A stretch of DNA of 28,521 nucleotides from a virus, in IMG/VR virus record IMGVR_UViG_3300032163_000079, positions 1 to 28,521 of that record; one strand, 5' to 3'. A model generated the notes under the pieces. The model searched no databases, was not told where the DNA came from, and saw only the letters and a list, made by a program, of their open reading frames with translations. This document shows, in pieces, positions 15,437 through 23,126 of this stretch. Positions within the stretch are counted from its first letter, which is position 1, and every line of letters starts with the position of its first letter. The position numbers and the translations under genes were made by a program.

Positions 15437-16459
15437 TTACGACACCACAACTTCCGTCTCAAGCAGCTGGTCGCACATCCTGACAGGCACGCCCATGAAC
15501 GAAAGGCCACTCTGTATGCGTTGACCGAGCTGCCCCAGTCCTTCTTGTATGGAGAGAACATTTATGCTTTTCTCCATTGCGGCAACGCGCAAGTTGGACA
15601 TAATCGTCTTGTTCGCGTAGAACGCCATATTCCCCATCCCCGGGGCAGGTATGCGGTCGATTGCCCTGCTCATCAACTTGGGCAGAAACGTAGCCGCAGT
15701 GGTTGCCTGTGTGGTTGCCAGAGCGAGCAGGTCGGATATGTCTATGTTGGCGATGCGGACTGCATATCTCCAGTCCCTTAGTGCAAGGCCACACTTCCAT
15801 TGCCACCTATCCATATAAGCGCGGAAGCGGTCATTGTTAGTGTCAAACGCGTCTCCAAGGCCGATGTCCTCGTGGACGAGTCCCGCCTTTGACCCTTTGG
15901 GGAAGATGCCATGCACGGTATTCTGCCCCCAGCAGACGAGCCACATGGACGAGTTATCCGAACCCGCACCACCCGCGCTGAGGATGTTCGAACCATTTGC
16001 CGCAGAGAGGCTGGCATAACGCGGCGATAAGCCCGTAAACTCCTCCTGCTGGGTCGCCGAATTACCGTAAAACAAGGTCTGCGCCATCTCTTGGTTCATC
16101 GACTCGATGAACGCCTGCGCCTCTGTGAGTCTCACGGCGGCAGTATTGCCGTTAAGTTCGGCAATAGCCGTATCCAACTCGCTTCTCGCCTCCAACATGC
16201 CGCAAGCTTCGTCAATCTGCGCCGTAGTGGATTTGCTTTTCGGAACGCCTGCATTCAGAAGCCTCCATGTTACCGTAGGCAACCCCGTCCTTACCGTTAT
16301 CCTATCGCCGGTGGGCAGGTTGCCCTCGCGGAAAAGCATATCCGCCAAGACCTGATTCGTCTGTGCCAACATCTCCACGATGGTCGGCACCTTGCCATCG
16401 GGGTCAACCCTCTTTGCCCAATCGGCAAGAGTTAAAGCCGTTGCGTTTAACGTAGCCAT
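15437..16459 (-). CDS. Major capsid protein (HK97-like fold, BPP-1 type)
   Basis: The 340-aa protein has the features of BPP-1-type capsid proteins: MATLNATALTLADWAKRVDPDGK, IVEMLAQTNQVLADMLF, DRITVRTGLPTVTWRLLNAG, and GLSPRYASL. A C-terminal segment (ALRDWRYAVRIANIDISDL) is followed by FYANKTIMSNLRV. The extended N-arm, E-loop-like strands and P-domain order fit an HK97 fold. It is flanked by scaffold and cement genes. No protease gene is visible nearby, so maturation cleavage of the head proteins is not evident. Confidence 0.9.
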   Translation of the reverse strand: MATLNATALTLADWAKRVDPDGKVPTIVEMLAQTNQVLADMLFREGNLPTGDRITVRTGLPTVTWRLLNAGVPKSKSTTAQIDEACGMLEARSELDTAIAELNGNTAAVRLTEAQAFIESMNQEMAQTLFYGNSATQQEEFTGLSPRYASLSAANGSNILSAGGAGSDNSSMWLVCWGQNTVHGIFPKGSKAGLVHEDIGLGDAFDTNNDRFRAYMDRWQWKCGLALRDWRYAVRIANIDISDLLALATTQATTAATFLPKLMSRAIDRIPAPGMGNMAFYANKTIMSNLRVAAMEKSINVLSIQEGLGQLGQRIQSGLSFMGVPVRMCDQLLETEVVVS

Positions 16460-16479
16460 TTCCTATTCCTCCTTAAAGG

Positions 16480-17091
16480 TTATGTATTCGGATAAAATAT
16501 CTCTTCCATCGTCTTCACGCTCGTCGCGGAAGTGGATTTAGGCACGACCAGCTTGTCGTTTGCCATTAGCTTCCCCAGTCTGACAAAAGCCCGCACTACT
16601 TCGGGATGGTTCCCAAATCCCGTATCATCGAGCAGTTTTTTGAAAACAGGGGAGTCTATGCGGTCAACGACGCGCTTAGCAAGCTCAACGTTTTCCTTGA
16701 ACCCATCGCCGCCGATTTCTTTATCGGCTTTTGCTTCTACGAGCCACGAAGCCCTTGCCTCCTCAACCTGCGACATTTGCGCATCGTGGTAACTGCTCAC
16801 CGCCTCGTTCTGAACGTCGAGGTATTCCTGAGCTTCGGTGTTGGTTAATCCCAACTCCTTAGCCTTGGTCTTTAACCTGTCAACGTCAGCCGTCTGAAGT
16901 AAAGACTTCTCCGGCACTTTCAGGTCGTAACTCTCAGGCGCACCCTCTGGTTCTTTACTGCCCGGCTCCTCCGGTGTTTTCCCGCCCTCTGCTTTCACTT
17001 CCTCACCAGTCGTTGCAGGTGTCACCGGTTCGTCCGTTTGTATGCCCGCTTCGGGGTTCGCCTGCGCGGGGTTTGTCGCTAAGTCTGTCAT
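16480..17091 (-). CDS. Head scaffolding protein
   Basis: This 203-aa acidic protein has a disordered Pro/Glu/Ala-rich N-terminus (about 1-60), then helical, coiled-coil-like segments (about 65-180), and a short basic stretch near the end. The plan is that of podovirus scaffolds, which assemble the procapsid and then leave. It lies directly upstream of the capsid gene. Its ATG overlaps the previous stop (ATGA). Confidence 0.8.
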   Translation of the reverse strand: MTDLATNPAQANPEAGIQTDEPVTPATTGEEVKAEGGKTPEEPGSKEPEGAPESYDLKVPEKSLLQTADVDRLKTKAKELGLTNTEAQEYLDVQNEAVSSYHDAQMSQVEEARASWLVEAKADKEIGGDGFKENVELAKRVVDRIDSPVFKKLLDDTGFGNHPEVVRAFVRLGKLMANDKLVVPKSTSATSVKTMEEIFYPNT

Positions 17092-17276
17092 TTACTTCCT
17101 CCTTTTTTGAGCTTCATTAACGTTTGCGCCAACTGCTTTCTTTTCTTCATCAGAGGCGAGTCAGACTCCTTCACCTCCATCTTGCCTGCCGGTATTTTTT
17201 CACCGGCCTTGACATGAAGAGCCTTATGAAGCGCGCCCTTCTTTCCCACTGCCTTGGTAATCCAGTTTTTCCCCAT
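17088..17276 (-). CDS. Small basic phage protein (MGKNWI family)
   Basis: From the ATG at 17276 this encodes 62 aa beginning MGKNWITKAVGKKGALHKAL and containing GEKIPAGKMEV and KKRKQLAQTLMKLKKG. Proteins of this type (MGKNWIxxAIKKPGALHKxL...GEKIP) are frequent between portal and scaffold genes of phages; their role is unknown. A longer GTG start exists at 17288, but the ATG has GGAG at the right distance. It is very Lys-rich, so contact with DNA or with the acidic scaffold is possible. Confidence 0.75.
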   Translation of the reverse strand: MGKNWITKAVGKKGALHKALHVKAGEKIPAGKMEVKESDSPLMKKRKQLAQTLMKLKKGGSK

Positions 17277-17290
17277 ACCATTCTCCACAA

Positions 17291-17333
17291 ATAAAAAGGG
17301 CGAACCAGACGCTTGCCGCGTCCAATCCGCCCT
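17291..17333 (-). terminator. Intrinsic terminator within the late operon
   Basis: On the minus strand an outer stem AGGGCG/CGCCCT (328-333 with 297-302 of the 17 kb region) encloses an inner GACGC-loop-GCGTC hairpin, and UUUUUAU follows. It lies after the DUF2292 gene and before the scaffold and capsid genes. It should terminate only part of the transcripts, separating packaging genes from head genes. Confidence 0.65.
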
Positions 17334-17362
17334 GAGTGCTTCAGTAGCGTGTAAGGCTATAT

Positions 17363-17485
17363 TTAAGGCTTTATACTCTCCGTTCTCCTGATAATAACAA
17401 CCTTCCCCGCTTCGAGTTTGATAAGCACGTCTCCATAGAACCGCTCTACTTCCAAACTCTTTAATAACGCAAGGAGCTTATCCAT
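17363..17485 (-). CDS. DUF2292 (YezD-like) small protein
   Basis: The 40-aa product reads MDKLLALLKSLEVERFYGDV followed by LIKLEAGKVVIIRRTESIKP. The pattern of a short N-terminal helix, then a (Y/F)G.V.I....GKVV.I.RTE.I hairpin matches the DUF2292/YezD family of tiny beta-hairpin proteins of unknown function, which are common in phages. AAGGAG is placed just upstream inside the preceding gene, and the ATG overlaps that gene's stop by 8 bp (ATGGATAA), so the two are coupled. Confidence 0.8.
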   Translation of the reverse strand: MDKLLALLKSLEVERFYGDVLIKLEAGKVVIIRRTESIKP

Positions 17486-17792
17486 TTTTCGCCTCGCTCA
17501 TCATCTTCAACAACACCGCCTCGTCTGCCGCCACTACCTCAGCCATGAGAAAATGACCAACATCCTGCCGTCCCGCGTTATGGTGTATCTTCGCGCTGGG
17601 TTCCCATATACTTTCAAATACCTTACAGTGCTCAAGCAACCGCCACATAAACCGCCGACCGGCAACGGATGACGTTATCTCACGAATGTCGTCAAGCTCC
17701 TGTTTGCGTCTGTCCTGAACCTTCCGGCCTGCCTCTTTGACCTGTTCCGCATCTGCGGCATTCTTGACGTATGAGTGATTTTCCTTTCTCAT
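17478..17792 (-). CDS. Bbp19-like phage protein
   Basis: This 104-aa protein contains QELDDIREITSSVAGRRFMWRLLEHCKVFES, then HHNAGRQDVGHFLMAEV and a final LKMMSEAK. The GRRFxWRLLExCxVF....NxGxRxVGxxL..E...MM.E pattern is that of the Bbp19 family from BPP-1, found next to portal genes. Its function is unknown. Its ATG overlaps the portal stop codon (TAATG). Confidence 0.85.
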   Translation of the reverse strand: MRKENHSYVKNAADAEQVKEAGRKVQDRRKQELDDIREITSSVAGRRFMWRLLEHCKVFESIWEPSAKIHHNAGRQDVGHFLMAEVVAADEAVLLKMMSEAKNG

Positions 17793-19528
17793 TATTGAGG
17801 CACCGTAGGCGGCAACATGGAGCCGCCAGCAGCAGCTTGATTTGCCAATGCCGATAAAGCGTTATTCCCGCTAAGGTCTGCCGCAGATAAATCCTTGGCC
17901 GTTTTTGCGGTTTGCGCTATCTGCGCCTGCTGCGCCTGCTGCGCCTGCGCCTGTTGTCTCTGCGCCCTCACCTGCATCACTTGGTCGTCTGAAACTATTA
18001 TCCTTGGCGGAGTGCCTATGATGTCCGCATATTCATCAACCATCTGGTCGCCATCTATTTTATCGAGAACTTCCGGCTTGAATTGCGCTACCTGTCCGGC
18101 AAACTGCGCTAATTTTTCAATGCCCACCAGCCCAGCCAACTTCTGTGCTTGGTGCATTATAGAAATATACTCCACTTTTAAAACATGTCCGTTTAATTCG
18201 GGCGGCGGCGGCGGGATAAATCCCTGCTTCGCCATAATATTAAAAGAAATGTCAATTAATGGGTCGAGTAGGTCTTGGTTCAGCTGCTCTAATACCGGCC
18301 CCAACGCCAGTAATTTCTCCTCATGCCTCTCATCAATCTCACGCGCCGTTATCATGCGCCGGTCGCTGTTGGTGAGCGTCAAAAACAAGTCCTCGTAGTA
18401 CGTCCTGCGGATACGTTGCTGAATCTCTTGAATATCCGCCGTCAATGCCTCTATTCTGAAGTTCACTTCATGCGCTGGGCGGAAACCCTTCTGCCCTTCA
18501 CGTTCATCTACATACGTAATATCCCCCGGCAGTATAGAAGCCTTCTGAGTCCTCAGCGTCGAGGGGCCTATCATCGGCGGATTAACCATCTTTTCAATGG
18601 CCTGCGCCTTGCGTTTCTGCATGATTTGCAAGGCTTTAATGTCGCCTATGGCAATATTACCCGGACACTCCGTTCCGTAAACATCCTCGCCCGTGACCTC
18701 CCAGCGCGGAGCTAACACGGGAAAATAATCAAACCCACTATCCCGCAAATAGGTCTCCGCACCCATAGCGGTTGCCGACCCCTGCCCCTTTTCGTAATAA
18801 ACGCTCTCGTATTTTTTGCTCGTCAAGGACTTCTGGTTATAATCAAGGTTCGGCTGTATGACATGGCAAACAGTTATCCAGATGTCCATCTGTTTGTTAT
18901 CATAGTGGTTTTTTACTGTTACCGAGAATTTAGACCAGTCTATCTTTCCGTCCGGCCCCATTCCGAACTTCTGAACTAATTGGCGGACTGTATAACGAAA
19001 TTCTCTAAAGAAAACGTCTACCTTCTGTCTGTCATCCGTGGCAATGCAATACGAGCCGATGGGAAAGGGATAACAGCGGATAACATTTTCAAAATCTTCC
19101 TCTATTGCCATCGCCGCCGTCCCAAACGTCCCCATATCTCCGTAAACTATCGGCAAAGCGTTATAAAGGTTCGACCGCAGAAAAACCGTTGTCATCCTCG
19201 TCGTTACAATATCCAGCCAAATCTTAGCGGCACTTGACTCCGCCAATGCGGGGTCGGGCGTAGATAGTCTGAACCACGGCCGGGCAGGCGACGTAATGCC
19301 GCCCATCATTCCCGACCGGAGGGTTCTTGCCGCCAGTGTTGCCGTGGCATCTATTATTTTTTGGTTCCGCCGTTCCCCTCGGTTGCTATCGGTAACTGTG
19401 AACTGCGGACGGCGTGGCAGAATATAGTCGGCATTATCCCGCCACTGCGGGAGAAATGTAGACCGCTCATTCTCCAGCATCCCCCTGAGTACCTCTATTT
19501 TCTGACGACGGTTTTCATACATAATCAC
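17792..19528 (-). CDS. Portal (head-to-tail connector) protein
   Basis: The 578-aa protein shows portal features: an N-terminal helix with SGMMGGITSPARPWFRL, DMGTFGTAAMAIEED, a YENRRQKIEVLRGML start, and a C-terminal Gln/Ala-rich helix (about 515-555) ending in a Pro-rich tail. It forms the dodecameric DNA gate at one capsid vertex. Length and position next to terminase fit BPP-1-like portals. The start is GTG at 19528 or, more probably, ATG at 19522. Confidence 0.9.
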   Translation of the reverse strand: MIMYENRRQKIEVLRGMLENERSTFLPQWRDNADYILPRRPQFTVTDSNRGERRNQKIIDATATLAARTLRSGMMGGITSPARPWFRLSTPDPALAESSAAKIWLDIVTTRMTTVFLRSNLYNALPIVYGDMGTFGTAAMAIEEDFENVIRCYPFPIGSYCIATDDRQKVDVFFREFRYTVRQLVQKFGMGPDGKIDWSKFSVTVKNHYDNKQMDIWITVCHVIQPNLDYNQKSLTSKKYESVYYEKGQGSATAMGAETYLRDSGFDYFPVLAPRWEVTGEDVYGTECPGNIAIGDIKALQIMQKRKAQAIEKMVNPPMIGPSTLRTQKASILPGDITYVDEREGQKGFRPAHEVNFRIEALTADIQEIQQRIRRTYYEDLFLTLTNSDRRMITAREIDERHEEKLLALGPVLEQLNQDLLDPLIDISFNIMAKQGFIPPPPPELNGHVLKVEYISIMHQAQKLAGLVGIEKLAQFAGQVAQFKPEVLDKIDGDQMVDEYADIIGTPPRIIVSDDQVMQVRAQRQQAQAQQAQQAQIAQTAKTAKDLSAADLSGNNALSALANQAAAGGSMLPPTVPQ

Positions 19529-19824
19529 GTCCCTAATAGAGTTTTTTGGCTACCTGTCTGCCCTGTCCCCGTCACGCCGAGCGGCGACGTTAAAATGGTA
19601 TCCCGCGTCCCCGGCTCTCCTATCGCGCCGCGTCTTGCTTGTAAACGCATAGCAGCCTGTTCCGTGTTACGTTTCTGCGTGGCTGCCAGTATATTCGCCT
19701 GCGTCTTCTGCTCCTCCGCCGCCGCCGTAATAGCCTGTCGCTGCCTATTCGCGGAATATGCTTGGTAGCCACCGCCGGCAAGAGCGACAGTTCCTAACAC
19801 TATTGCTGATACAGGGTCGAACAT
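19525..19824 (-). CDS. Small membrane-like virion protein
   Basis: This 99-aa protein has a hydrophobic N-terminus (about residues 2-22, DPVSAIVLGTVALAGGGYQA), then a Gln/Ala-rich helix and a Gly/Thr/Ser-rich tail. The composition resembles the gp14-like internal protein at 10700-11173 and suggests an internal or ejected component. Its function is not established. A good AAGGAGG site precedes the ATG, which lies 25 bp inside the GNAT gene; its stop (TGA) overlaps the portal's GTG start. Confidence 0.6.
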   Translation of the reverse strand: MFDPVSAIVLGTVALAGGGYQAYSANRQRQAITAAAEEQKTQANILAATQKRNTEQAAMRLQARRGAIGEPGTRDTILTSPLGVTGTGQTGSQKTLLGT

Positions 19825-20252
19825 AGTGGCCTCCTTAGCATTGTCCTGACTGGTTTATATCCTTTATTCAACCACGAGCTTTTTTGCTCGTCAAAACAAA
19901 AAAACTCCAGCACGGATGCCTGCCGCGCATGTGCAAATCTTATAGCTTCGCGGTAGAGCCGTGCCGCAATAGACGTTTGCCGGTAGTCGGGCAATACGTA
20001 AAAATGCTGACCTACGGCATGTAACTGACCTGTCGATGGCTCAGGGTATAAAAACCCGTCAATGAACCCGACCAAGTGGCCGTCAACTTGCGCCGTACAT
20101 AGATGGTAAATATCGGTTTTTAGCAACGCCACCGCCATATCTTCCCACCAGTCGCGCCGAGGTGTATAGTCAGGAGCAAGTTCTTTCACCATCCGCACCC
20201 AGAGTGCGGCTATCTCAGGGACATCATCTGGTTTAGCATAGCTGATTATCAT
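19800..20252 (-). CDS. GNAT-family acetyltransferase
   Basis: The 150-aa protein follows the GNAT plan: MIISYAKPDDVPEIAAL at the start, VDGHLVGFIDGFL strands, then HFYVLPDYRQTSIAARLYREAIRFA (motif A, acetyl-CoA binding) and ASVLEFFC..EQKSSWLNKGYKPV (motif B). The motif A loop reads RQTSIA where Q/R-x-x-G-x-G/A is usual, so cofactor binding may be altered. Related genes occur beside portal and terminase genes of many podoviruses; the substrate is unknown. Its ATG overlaps the terminase stop (ATGA). Confidence 0.85.
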   Translation of the reverse strand: MIISYAKPDDVPEIAALWVRMVKELAPDYTPRRDWWEDMAVALLKTDIYHLCTAQVDGHLVGFIDGFLYPEPSTGQLHAVGQHFYVLPDYRQTSIAARLYREAIRFAHARQASVLEFFCFDEQKSSWLNKGYKPVRTMLRRPLCSTLYQQ

Positions 20253-21538
20253 ACTCTCTCCACGAACGGGTCATACTCGTGCAGACATTTGCCCCGCTCA
20301 CCTGCCCGCTCAATTATCCTTTCCACCGCGTCCCACTGTATATGCCCACCCATCGCAAACGTCCGCAACGCATCGGCGGCATGGCTATGCACGTCATGCA
20401 CAGGGTCTCTACTCTGACTATCGCCTTTATCCTCAAAACGGTAATGCCGGAGAGCCTGTAACCCATCCGCGCATTTCTCAGCGTCAAACCACAACGCAGG
20501 GAATACCATGCGGAGCGCATTAATCCCGTCTCCGATACTGGAGCGTGGGACTATATCTACGCGCCGACCGCCCGCCGTCAATAACTCCTCGGCGGAGCGT
20601 CCGCTCAGACCCGCATGGGACGACCCGTCATGCGGCAGGTAATCAGTCCCATAGACATAGCCCCTGTTCTGTAACTCTTTCAGGTAGTAGTCGCTGTCGC
20701 GTAACCTGTCCTGAAAAAAATCAATGACGTGATATTCAAACCCGAATTTTTGGACAAACCAGATTGACGTATTATCGCTATACCCCAAATCCCAAAACGT
20801 GCATACCGGCACGCCCTTGACATACGGAACGGACGTTATGCGCCCGGCCTCACGGGCAGCGGCCAACTCACGCGCATATACTGCACCCTCTACGGCCTGC
20901 CGGCACTGCCCACCCCAGATATTGAGATAGTCCGCCTCGCTCCTGCGTTGGCAGTCCTCCATCTCGCGCCGGAGCACGTCGGGGAACCACGGATTGTCCT
21001 GCCATGAGGATTTAATGACTACCGCACCGGTCGGAGGATTGATAACGAACCGCTGATATGTCTCGTCCTCCTCAAGCTCAGGATTGAGGCTCATCCATAT
21101 TTCGGAGTCCGGCTTACGAATGGTGGGGATGAGATAATCCCAGCTGGACTTACTGACTGACGTTGCCTCCTCCACCCAGACGCGGTCAACGCCCTCATAG
21201 GATTTTATCTGCGCGGCATTGTGGCGTAATCCCTCAAAGAAAAACTCCGTCCCGTTTTTTCCTTTGATTGTCGCGGCTTGAATGTTGTAATAGGATTGGA
21301 GGTTATATTGGGTTATTAGGTCGGAGAGAAGGCGGTGGACAGAGTCCTTGATGGACTTCATAAGCTCACGGGCGCATAATATACGCAGAGGTTCTTTAGC
21401 CCCCTGAACCAATAATGCACGGGCGATTGAATGGCTTTTAATCCCACCCCGCCCGCCGTGCAAAACCTTATACCGCGCCGGGGAAAGAAGCGGTAACATC
21501 TTGCGGGGGAATTCTATTTGAGCGACGCCTTCGGCCAA
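20249..21538 (-). CDS. terL: Terminase large subunit
   Basis: The 429-aa packaging motor has an ATPase half with Walker A-like HGGRGGIKS at 27-35 and Walker B VWVEEAT at 120-126 (catalytic Glu pair 123-124). The nuclease half has FWDLGYSDNT (Asp250, Asp255), LPHDG (Asp304) and SHAADALRT (Asp389). It resembles the PBSX/Terminase_3 type. It pumps DNA into the procapsid through the portal and cuts it. The start is TTG at 21538, supported by GAGGAG upstream; there is no better ATG. Confidence 0.95.
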   Translation of the reverse strand: MAEGVAQIEFPRKMLPLLSPARYKVLHGGRGGIKSHSIARALLVQGAKEPLRILCARELMKSIKDSVHRLLSDLITQYNLQSYYNIQAATIKGKNGTEFFFEGLRHNAAQIKSYEGVDRVWVEEATSVSKSSWDYLIPTIRKPDSEIWMSLNPELEEDETYQRFVINPPTGAVVIKSSWQDNPWFPDVLRREMEDCQRRSEADYLNIWGGQCRQAVEGAVYARELAAAREAGRITSVPYVKGVPVCTFWDLGYSDNTSIWFVQKFGFEYHVIDFFQDRLRDSDYYLKELQNRGYVYGTDYLPHDGSSHAGLSGRSAEELLTAGGRRVDIVPRSSIGDGINALRMVFPALWFDAEKCADGLQALRHYRFEDKGDSQSRDPVHDVHSHAADALRTFAMGGHIQWDAVERIIERAGERGKCLHEYDPFVERV

Positions 21539-21549
21539 TTATAAACTCC

Positions 21550-22014
21550 TCAGCCTATAATCTTTATCTCTATGCTCCTGACATCAATCGCGCCGCTAAC
21601 GTCCACTTTCTCATTCGGATAATAACTGCCGAGCTTGAACGCCGTATCTAAATATTTATGTCGCGTAGCGTAGTCAGGCACGTCAATAAAATCCTTAGTC
21701 ATGCCATTCGCGTCCGACATGCCTTCACCGTTCGGCGCGATGACATTCGCGGAAATGACCTTCGTAGACTCCAACCCCTCATCAAGTTTGCTCAAAAGTT
21801 TTTCAGACGTAAGCCCTTGTTTCTCCATTAATTCCTGAATGGTGGCCTGTATCTTGCTTTCTCTTGCCTTCGCCCCGGCCTTACTCGTCGCCGTGTAATG
21901 AGTATACCCAGCCTGTCTCATAGCAGTCGTAGGCGGAAGCCCTGCCGCCAGACCCTTGACAAACTTGCGCTCGCGGATATTGAGCGTTTCCTTTTTTTTC
22001 TTTTTTTCTTTCAC
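21550..22014 (-). CDS. terS: Terminase small subunit
   Basis: The 154-aa protein has the Terminase_2-type DNA-binding start LNIRERKFVKGLAAG..PTTAMRQAGYT followed by helix ATSKAGAKARES, then an oligomerisation helix (QATIQELMEKQGLTSEKLLSKL) and a variable tail. It recognises phage DNA and hands it to the large subunit. The first residues are a run of Lys and Glu (KEKKKKKE). The start is GTG at 22014, preceded by GAGGAA. A promoter -10 box ends only 6 nt upstream, so the main transcript may be leaderless. Confidence 0.9.
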   Translation of the reverse strand: MKEKKKKKETLNIRERKFVKGLAAGLPPTTAMRQAGYTHYTATSKAGAKARESKIQATIQELMEKQGLTSEKLLSKLDEGLESTKVISANVIAPNGEGMSDANGMTKDFIDVPDYATRHKYLDTAFKLGSYYPNEKVDVSGAIDVRSIEIKIIG

Positions 22015-22020
22015 ACTTCC

Positions 22021-22049
22021 TCTATACCACAGCCGGTTGCGGTTGTCAA
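22021..22049 (-). promoter_or_regulatory. Near-consensus promoter of the late operon
   Basis: TTGACA (22044-22049) and TATAGA (22021-22026) are separated by 17 bp. Start is predicted at about 22014, the GTG of the terminase small subunit. This is the strongest promoter for the whole minus-strand structural operon, and no late-type activator site is needed to explain it. Confidence 0.75.
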
Positions 22050-22061
22050 TAATAATTACAC

Positions 22062-22101
22062 AATGGCATCAGTCTTGCTAAGATGCAAGAGTTATGCCAT
22101 T
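22062..22101. promoter_or_regulatory. Interrupted palindrome between divergent promoters
   Basis: AATGGCAT (22062-22069) and ATGCCATT (22094-22101) are perfect inverted copies. An inner CTTGC/GCAAG pair (22074-22078 with 22085-22089) has the same centre. It lies between the -35 boxes of the two divergent promoters, where an operator would act. On the plus strand it is followed by TTATTTTT, so it could also be an intrinsic terminator for plus-strand (antisense) transcripts. Confidence 0.55.
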
Positions 22102-22128
22102 TTATTTTTAAATAACTGAAAACAACAC

Positions 22129-22155
22129 TTGACATCTATATCGGTATGTGATAAT
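22129..22155 (+). promoter_or_regulatory. Promoter of the plus-strand small genes
   Basis: TTGACA (22129-22134) is followed after 15 bp by GATAAT (22150-22155), which has an extended -10 TGT just before it (22147-22149). The extended -10 can compensate for the short spacer. It faces the three plus-strand genes at 22262-23443. Confidence 0.65.
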
Positions 22156-22179
22156 ATCATAATCATAGAGAGATTATCC

Positions 22180-22264
22180 GCAATAGGGCGGCAAAAGAAC
22201 GGAGGCAGAGATAGGCGCGTAATCACCGCAATCACGCGGCCAAAAACCGGGAGGTAGAGAAATG
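22180..22264 (+). repeat. Duplicated gene leader with ribosome site
   Basis: Two imperfect copies of the same leader lie in tandem: GCAAT...GCGGC...AAAAGAACGGAGGCAGAGATA (22180-22213) and GCAAT...GCGGC...AAAAACCGGGAGGTAGAGAAATG (22228-22264). A third copy (GCGGC...AAACCGGAGAAGGGGGTAGAAAATG) precedes the next gene at 22686. The first copy has ATA where the others have ATG, so it may be a decayed gene start. Confidence 0.55.
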
Positions 22265-22651
22265 GTCTATATTTTCAAAATCTTAAATGACGCCTCTGAT
22301 GTAGGCTTCGATTGGGGGACTGACCGGACGCACGAATTATCAATCGGAAAAAATCTCGCAGAGGCCGAGAAAATGGAGGAGGAACAAAGTGAATGGGACT
22401 CTACAGACGACCGTGTGGTCGTAGAGGCAGAAACTCCGGAAGAAGCATTCGTTGAGGCCCCTTCCGCGGGAAGCGCCGACTGCTGGAAAGACGACGTCTG
22501 GCTGGGGGTCGCGGACTATCTATCGAATAAGACGTGGGCGGAACTCCTGAACGTGAAATTCGAATACACCCTGCCGTCGGTGGAAGAATGGCAGGAAATC
22601 GCCAATATCCAAGGCGAAGATGCAGTTAAAAAAGCAAAGTTATATTTATAG
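22262..22651 (+). CDS. Unrecognised acidic protein
   Basis: This 129-aa protein is acidic, with a Glu-rich middle (AEAEKMEEEQSEWDS... VVVEAETPEEAFVEAP) and Trp-containing WKDDVWLGVADYL. I recognise no family. It has a good GGGAGG ribosome site, and its leader is duplicated. It is the first gene of the plus-strand unit opposite the late operon, a position often used for early or host-takeover genes. Being acidic it might mimic nucleic acid, but this is only a guess. Confidence 0.65.
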   Translation: MVYIFKILNDASDVGFDWGTDRTHELSIGKNLAEAEKMEEEQSEWDSTDDRVVVEAETPEEAFVEAPSAGSADCWKDDVWLGVADYLSNKTWAELLNVKFEYTLPSVEEWQEIANIQGEDAVKKAKLYL

Positions 22652-22685
22652 TGCGCGGCAAAAAAACCGGAGAAGGGGGTAGAAA

Positions 22686-23126
22686 ATGAATAAAGTATCG
22701 GAAGACACAAAGTACGCCATTTTGTGCGCAAAAGAAGTGTATAACGAGCCCAGTTGGGGTGCTTGGGCTGAGAACTGGTTGAGTGAAAACAACCGGACAG
22801 AGGCGGCGGCACGGGCAGCAGAGGCCGCAGCAGAGGCGGTGGCCTCTGCTGTGGCGGAGGCGGAGGGAGAGGAGGAGGAAGTGGAGGTGGAGAAGGAGTG
22901 GGCTACTGCGGAGGCAGAGGCTGTGGGGTGGGCAAAAGAGGAGGCGGAGGCGGTGGGGTGGGCGGCAGAGTCCGCAGCGTGGGCGGCGGAAGCCGCGGCG
23001 TGGGAGGCGATGGGGGAGTCGACGAAGGCCGCACGGGCGGCTGGGGAGGCGGTGAGGACTGCGAAGGCGGCGGCGAGGACGTCGCAGGCGGTGAGGGAAG
23101 CGATGGCGGAAAGAGGTAGAAAATGA
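22686..23126 (+). CDS. Ala/Glu/Trp-rich low-complexity protein
   Basis: The 146-aa protein has an ordinary N-terminus (MNKVSEDTKYAILCAKEVYN, then WGAWAENWLSENNRTEAAA). From residue 38 it consists of Ala, Glu and Val with recurring EAEAVGWA and AAAWEA units, a long helix or coiled coil. The DNA is purine-biased and several other frames are open. The ribosome site GGGGGT and the 4-bp ATGA overlap with the next gene support this frame. The N-terminal Trp motif resembles Ala-rich repeat proteins seen in phages and toxin immunity loci; the role is unknown. Confidence 0.65.
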   Translation: MNKVSEDTKYAILCAKEVYNEPSWGAWAENWLSENNRTEAAARAAEAAAEAVASAVAEAEGEEEEVEVEKEWATAEAEAVGWAKEEAEAVGWAAESAAWAAEAAAWEAMGESTKAARAAGEAVRTAKAAARTSQAVREAMAERGRK

